Assembly: GCA_037444075.1 (NCBI GenBank)
Contig: JBBIND010000002.1
Coordinates: 124,001-188,000, forward strand
DNA: 64,000 nt
Reading direction: 5' to 3'
Source of the DNA: JBBIND01 sp037444075
GTDB taxonomy: Bacteria > Acidobacteriota > Terriglobia > Bryobacterales > Bryobacteraceae
The translations under genes were made by a program, and so were the position numbers. This document shows, in pieces, positions 60,815-64,000 of the stretch (positions are counted from its first letter, which is position 1; each line of letters begins with the position of its first letter). The notes under the pieces were generated by a model, which was not told where the DNA came from, did not search any database, and saw only the letters and a program-made list of their open reading frames with translations.

Positions 60815-60954
60815 GGCCCGGCGGTCTTCATCATTCCGTAAAAGAGCAAGAACAGAAGGGCCGACCCCGAAATCAGCAGAATGCCGCAGGGGATGGCGCC
60901 GCGTAGCGAGGAAGTCTTGGTCTTCTTGCCGCGGGATGGTTTGAATTTCGCCAT
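60811..60954 (-). CDS. 47-residue single-span membrane protein coupled to rph
   Basis: The frame starts at ATG 60954, 4 nt after AAAGG, and ends at a TGA that overlaps the rph ATG by four bases. A basic N-terminal half (MAKFKPSRGKKTKTSSLRG) leads to one membrane helix (IPCGILLISGSALLFLLFYG) and a short tail (MMKTAGP). The positive-inside rule puts the N-terminus in the cytoplasm. I recognise no family. The tight coupling, good start and helix pattern argue that it is real. Confidence 0.65.
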   Translation of the reverse strand: MAKFKPSRGKKTKTSSLRGAIPCGILLISGSALLFLLFYGMMKTAGP

Positions 60955-60974
60955 GAACCTTTCAGTCCATCATC

Positions 60975-62873
60975 TCAGACTTTCCAACTGCGCAGATGGC
61001 CGGCTACCTTGCGGAAAAACTCGTCCAGCATCTCGAGCGTATCTTCTTCCAAGTCTTTCAAGGAGAGGGCGACGACGTCGCGCCCGCGTTCGGCGAGCGC
61101 CATCTGAGTCGCCAGGTATTGCGCCATGTGGTACTCGGCCGTGTAGCCGGCCTGTGGAATCCGTTCCGCCTTCTCCGAGATCAGCACCGTGGAAAGGCAC
61201 TTGCCATGACCGATGATCATCTCGTGGTAGGAGTGATTCATGGCGGGGCCTTCATACACGTCCACCGGCATCTTCAGGCGGGCACGGAAGACAGTCTCCC
61301 CGGCTTTGGCGAGGCACTTGCGGACCGCGCGCCCGGCGGCGGCATAGCGCGTGTCGCCGAAGAACGTCAGTTCCCCGTATTCGATTCTCCCGGCGCCTAC
61401 GAGAGCCTTGAGAATGTGCGCGTAGGTTTCGGGGGCATCCATCTTGCCGGCTTCGGGCAATCCTTCGATCCTGTTGAAGTACAGCGTCAAGGCGCCCCGG
61501 TAGCGCACCTGACGCGCGGAGGATTTCATCTTCTGCCACTCCGAGGTCTTCTCCAGGCCACCGGCCTTCTGCGCTTCGTTGAACAAGCGATTGGTGATGG
61601 CCTTGTAGAGTTCCACGCTGGGTTGCGTGACGAAGTTCATGTCACGCAGGTAGGCGACGCCGAAGACGGTGTAGTGAATGAACTGCATGTAAGCCGATAA
61701 CGGCGTTCCCTTGGGAAGCGTGAGAACGGCCAGCGGATAGCCGGCACGGCGCAGGACTCCAATCTTCTGCGAGTCCGGTCCGGGCATCCCCTTCACCTGC
61801 ACCGCCAGGAACAGGCGGTCCTGCCGGGCATCTATGGGGGAGCGATAGTTGGCGAGCTTGATCTTCTCGTCGATGACGATCTTGATGCCCAGGTCTTCGC
61901 GCTTGCCGAGACTTTCCTCAAAATCCTGCTTGGTCCACAAGCCGATGGGCTCCCACGCTTTCGGCAAAAGCAGCGTCACCTTGTCGCGTCCGCTCTCGCC
62001 CTGAGCGTGCAGGAACGCCGCCAACCGCCAGGCTGAGGCGATGTCCTCGTCCGATAGAAATGTGCCGCGCATCCACTCCGCGAGGTCGATGCCGGCCAGT
62101 CCTAGCGGGTAGAGGCTGCCGCGCGTCAGCGGTGAGCTATGGCGCCCGGATGTGCCATTGCCGTCGTCCAACTGCAACTCAATTTTGCGGTAGCCGCGCT
62201 GACTGCCGAACTGATCCAGCAGTGAGCCAGGCAACGTCATGTAGATGAAATTCGGGCGGCTGTCAATATGGAACCGGTCGTATAGAACCGCCAGTTTCTC
62301 GAGGTTCACCACCGGTTCGTAGGAGGTCATGCCCAGAGCCATGCCGACCACTAGCGTGCGTTTGAGCACTTCCGGCAGCGGCAAGCGGGAACGCCGTTCC
62401 ATTTCCGCGAGGATGGACTTCAGCTTGGCAGGATCCGTAGAATCGAGCACGTAGACTCGCGGACCTCGCCGCAGAAGGCCGATGGCGTTGTAGGCGGACT
62501 TGTCTTCGGCCGACCCGCCCATGCCCGCCCAAATCAGGAAGCGCAGCGGGACACCGTGCGTGGCCTGAAAACGTTCACTGATGTCCTTCAACTCAGCCGT
62601 CACTCTGGCGGGCCACTCCAGGCGATTTTCGGCCAGCCAGCTCAGGTGGAAGACGCCGTAACTGTTCTTGGTCACGCGGCCGCCGGAGTCAATCTCCATG
62701 CCCAATCGGATTAACCGGTTCCTGGAGGCTTCGAGAGATTCAAGACCCTTTCGGCGGGCTTTTTCATCGAGGGCTCTCAGCCGGCGCAGGACTTCGTCCT
62801 TCTCGAAGGTGGCCGAGAGGGGTTCGGACGTGGGATGATCCTGGAAGAGAACAAGTGTGTTGGGCACCCTCAC
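60975..62873 (-). CDS. Large phosphoglucose-isomerase-like protein
   Basis: 632 residues, GTG start. The core looks like the two SIS-type subdomains of glucose-6-phosphate isomerase: FLIWAGMGGSAEDKSAYNAI with the phosphate-binding Ser run, RVYVLDSTDPAKLKSIL, TLVVGMALGMTSYEPVV and, late, YHEMIIGHGKCLSTVLISE. It is about 80-100 residues longer than standard PGI, and the normal signature G-G-R-F/Y-S is replaced by GNGTSGRHSSPLT, so activity is uncertain. Relatives occur in PGI or transaldolase-PGI fusions. It lies 20 nt upstream of the small membrane protein and may share its message. Confidence 0.65.
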   Translation of the reverse strand: MRVPNTLVLFQDHPTSEPLSATFEKDEVLRRLRALDEKARRKGLESLEASRNRLIRLGMEIDSGGRVTKNSYGVFHLSWLAENRLEWPARVTAELKDISERFQATHGVPLRFLIWAGMGGSAEDKSAYNAIGLLRRGPRVYVLDSTDPAKLKSILAEMERRSRLPLPEVLKRTLVVGMALGMTSYEPVVNLEKLAVLYDRFHIDSRPNFIYMTLPGSLLDQFGSQRGYRKIELQLDDGNGTSGRHSSPLTRGSLYPLGLAGIDLAEWMRGTFLSDEDIASAWRLAAFLHAQGESGRDKVTLLLPKAWEPIGLWTKQDFEESLGKREDLGIKIVIDEKIKLANYRSPIDARQDRLFLAVQVKGMPGPDSQKIGVLRRAGYPLAVLTLPKGTPLSAYMQFIHYTVFGVAYLRDMNFVTQPSVELYKAITNRLFNEAQKAGGLEKTSEWQKMKSSARQVRYRGALTLYFNRIEGLPEAGKMDAPETYAHILKALVGAGRIEYGELTFFGDTRYAAAGRAVRKCLAKAGETVFRARLKMPVDVYEGPAMNHSYHEMIIGHGKCLSTVLISEKAERIPQAGYTAEYHMAQYLATQMALAERGRDVVALSLKDLEEDTLEMLDEFFRKVAGHLRSWKV

Positions 62874-62895
62874 GTTTTAGCATAGTGAGAAGCCT

Positions 62896-63306
62896 ATGAT
62901 GACCCGCAGAATGTGGTTGTGCTCACTGGCCGGATTGATGGCCTGTTCACCTGCCCCGAGGCAGTCGGAATTGAGTTTGCCCGCTGAGTTGAAAGGCGGC
63001 TGGAAGCGCGAGACGCATGAGCCGCTTCAAGCCGAAGCGGTTCCGGAGCAGGTGCGGGCGCTCGGGTTGTGTTGCAGCGAGCGCGCTACCTATCAAGGGC
63101 CGGGGCGGCTGGCGGTCAGCGTATACCGCATGACGACATCCGCGGGCGCCTTCGAACTGATGCAGAAGTGGCGGCGCAGCGAAGGGAGCACGTACTTCGC
63201 GGAGGGCGTGGCTTTCGTCGTCATCGAAGCGCAAGAAGCCGATTCCGCCGCTGTCCGTGCGGCCTCGCAGCAATTGCAGAGCCTCGTCGCCAAGCCGGCG
63301 CGTTGA
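62896..63306 (+). CDS. Small predicted lipoprotein
   Basis: 136 residues. The N-terminus MMTRRMWLCSLAGLMACSPA carries a lipobox (L-M-A-C, Cys17), so it is probably a membrane lipoprotein. The rest is an alpha/beta fold with YQGPGRLAVSVYRMTTSAGA, FELMQKWRRSEG and TYFAEGVAFVVIEAQEAD, a layout like small DUF6599-type proteins, but the family is not certain. It is divergent from the phosphoglucose-isomerase-like gene, with 22 bp between starts, so the promoters overlap. Confidence 0.65.
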   Translation: MMTRRMWLCSLAGLMACSPAPRQSELSLPAELKGGWKRETHEPLQAEAVPEQVRALGLCCSERATYQGPGRLAVSVYRMTTSAGAFELMQKWRRSEGSTYFAEGVAFVVIEAQEADSAAVRAASQQLQSLVAKPAR

Positions 63307-63329
63307 GCCGAGCCTTCTGCCGCAGGGTC

Positions 63330-63335
63330 TAGAAT
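63330..63335 (+). promoter_or_regulatory. -10 box TAGAAT before the TgpA-type gene
   Basis: TAGAAT lies 12 nt before the ATG at 63348, giving a leader of about 5 nt; a purine-rich AAGAAG precedes the ATG. No -35 of note at 16-18 bp. Confidence 0.35.
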
Positions 63336-63347
63336 GAAGCTAAGAAG

Positions 63348-64000
63348 ATGGCCCTGCCTCGCGCCACACAGACCGGCGATGCCGCCGCATGGCCCGCGGA
63401 GAGGTTCTTCCAGTTTTCTCTGCTGGGTTTGCTGGCGAGCGGCTACGGAGCCATGCTCGGCTCCGGATATCTGGATGCGCCCACGGCGGTTCTAACGGGA
63501 GGCGCGCTCGTCTGGCGTGCCTGCATCATAGCGGGCCTGGTTCCGGGGCTGCCTTCTTCCTGGTTGACGCCGCTGACGCTCGCTTACATGGTGTTCTATC
63601 CCCTGGACTGGAAGTTCCTTTCCGGGGAATTCCTGCCGGCGACCGTCCGGCTCGTCTTCTTCCTGGCTGCCGTCAAGATCCTGAGCGCCCGCAGTGACCG
63701 GGACTACCTCTATGTGCAGGTGATTGCCTTTCTGACGCTGTTGTCGGCATCCATCGTGTCCGCCCGGCTCAACTACTTCTTCTTCCTCGCGCTGTTTCTC
63801 CTTTTTGCTGTTGCCACACTCACGAGTGGAGAAATCCGCCGCTCAGCGGCAGATTCCAGGACGGTGGCCCGTTTCAGCACGCGCATCTTCCCTTGGAAGC
63901 TCGCCGCCACGGCGCTGCTGATCTCCGTCTGCATTCTCCTGCTCACCGGGGGGTTGTTCTACCTGTTGCCGCGCACGGCTCGCGCGGCGTTCCGGCACCT
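63348..64000 (+). CDS. TgpA-type transglutaminase-like membrane protein, 3' end missing
   Basis: The frame runs from ATG 63348 to the window edge (217 codons) without a stop. Several membrane helices are visible (FSLLGLLASGYGAML, GLPSSWLTPLTLAYMVF, LVFFLAAVKIL, VIAFLTLLSASIVSA, YFFFLALFLLFAVATL and ATALLISVCILLLTGGLFYLL), with the phrase SARSDRDYLYVQ before the fourth and the exit LPRTARAAFR. This matches the DUF3488/TgpA N-terminal membrane domain, which is normally followed by a periplasmic transglutaminase domain. That domain would lie beyond the window. Confidence 0.75.
   Translation, partial: MALPRATQTGDAAAWPAERFFQFSLLGLLASGYGAMLGSGYLDAPTAVLTGGALVWRACIIAGLVPGLPSSWLTPLTLAYMVFYPLDWKFLSGEFLPATVRLVFFLAAVKILSARSDRDYLYVQVIAFLTLLSASIVSARLNYFFFLALFLLFAVATLTSGEIRRSAADSRTVARFSTRIFPWKLAATALLISVCILLLTGGLFYLLPRTARAAFRH

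Overview
The window reads as the chromosome of an acidobacterium of the Solibacter/Bryobacterales type. The clues are its high G+C content, an Oar-like carboxypeptidase-regulatory TonB receptor, a 1205-residue Ig-repeat protein ending in the Soli_cterm (TIGR03437) type domain, several secreted sulfatases, and DUF1080 and PhoD-like proteins. This is an inference from gene content; no rRNA is present. Genes are dense on both strands, with many 1-4 nt stop/start overlaps and several convergent overlaps.

Region 1 (1-18.3 kb) is a catabolic and secretory district: a flavin oxidoreductase cut by the window edge, DUF1080, a PhoD-like phosphatase, two paralogous sulfatases flanking a DUF3604/PHP-like surface protein, an Oar-like receptor beside a second receptor that has lost its middle, an ASKHA kinase-like protein, a PIG-L deacetylase, a third sulfatase and an N-terminal-nucleophile asparaginase. 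Region 2 (18.3-27.4 kb) holds aroA, a sensorless kinase, RidA and a NYN-LOTUS protein, then a B12 block: a two-subunit acyl-CoA mutase, a divergent cobalamin adenosyltransferase and a beta-oxidation enzyme split into two overlapping frames. Region 3 (27.4-36.5 kb) is a four-gene Gld-type ABC operon with a near-consensus promoter, a nicotinate phosphoribosyltransferase remnant, rsfS, hpt, tRNA-Gln and secreted unknowns. Region 4 (36.7-43.7 kb) holds the Ig-repeat surface protein with a clear terminator, a degenerate response regulator, an aldo/keto reductase and a decayed alpha-galactosidase-like gene next to a CAT tRNA. Region 5 (43.9-64 kb) is mostly housekeeping and envelope: lysC, cmk, an NfrB-like glycosyltransferase with an MshEN tail, a glutaminyl-cyclase-like enzyme, methyltransferases, a glycosyltransferase, rodZ, pgsA, hfq-hflX, a cation exporter, polX, a Nudix enzyme, rdgB-rph with a 47-residue membrane protein, a phosphoglucose-isomerase-like protein and the start of a TgpA-type membrane protein.

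The most notable observations are: (i) the mutase large subunit lacks the methylmalonyl carboxylate-binding residues (Gln replaces Arg, His replaces Tyr), so it probably isomerises another acyl-CoA, and it is coupled to its own cofactor enzyme and to beta-oxidation genes; (ii) one extra G in a G4 run splits a FadB/FadJ-type gene; (iii) a series of genes carry a -10 box 7-9 nt before the start codon with no Shine-Dalgarno, suggesting widespread leaderless mRNAs; (iv) three gene remnants are visible (receptor, pncB, galactosidase). I found no CRISPR array, prophage, intact insertion sequence or recognisable defence island, and no strong case for a wholly new system.
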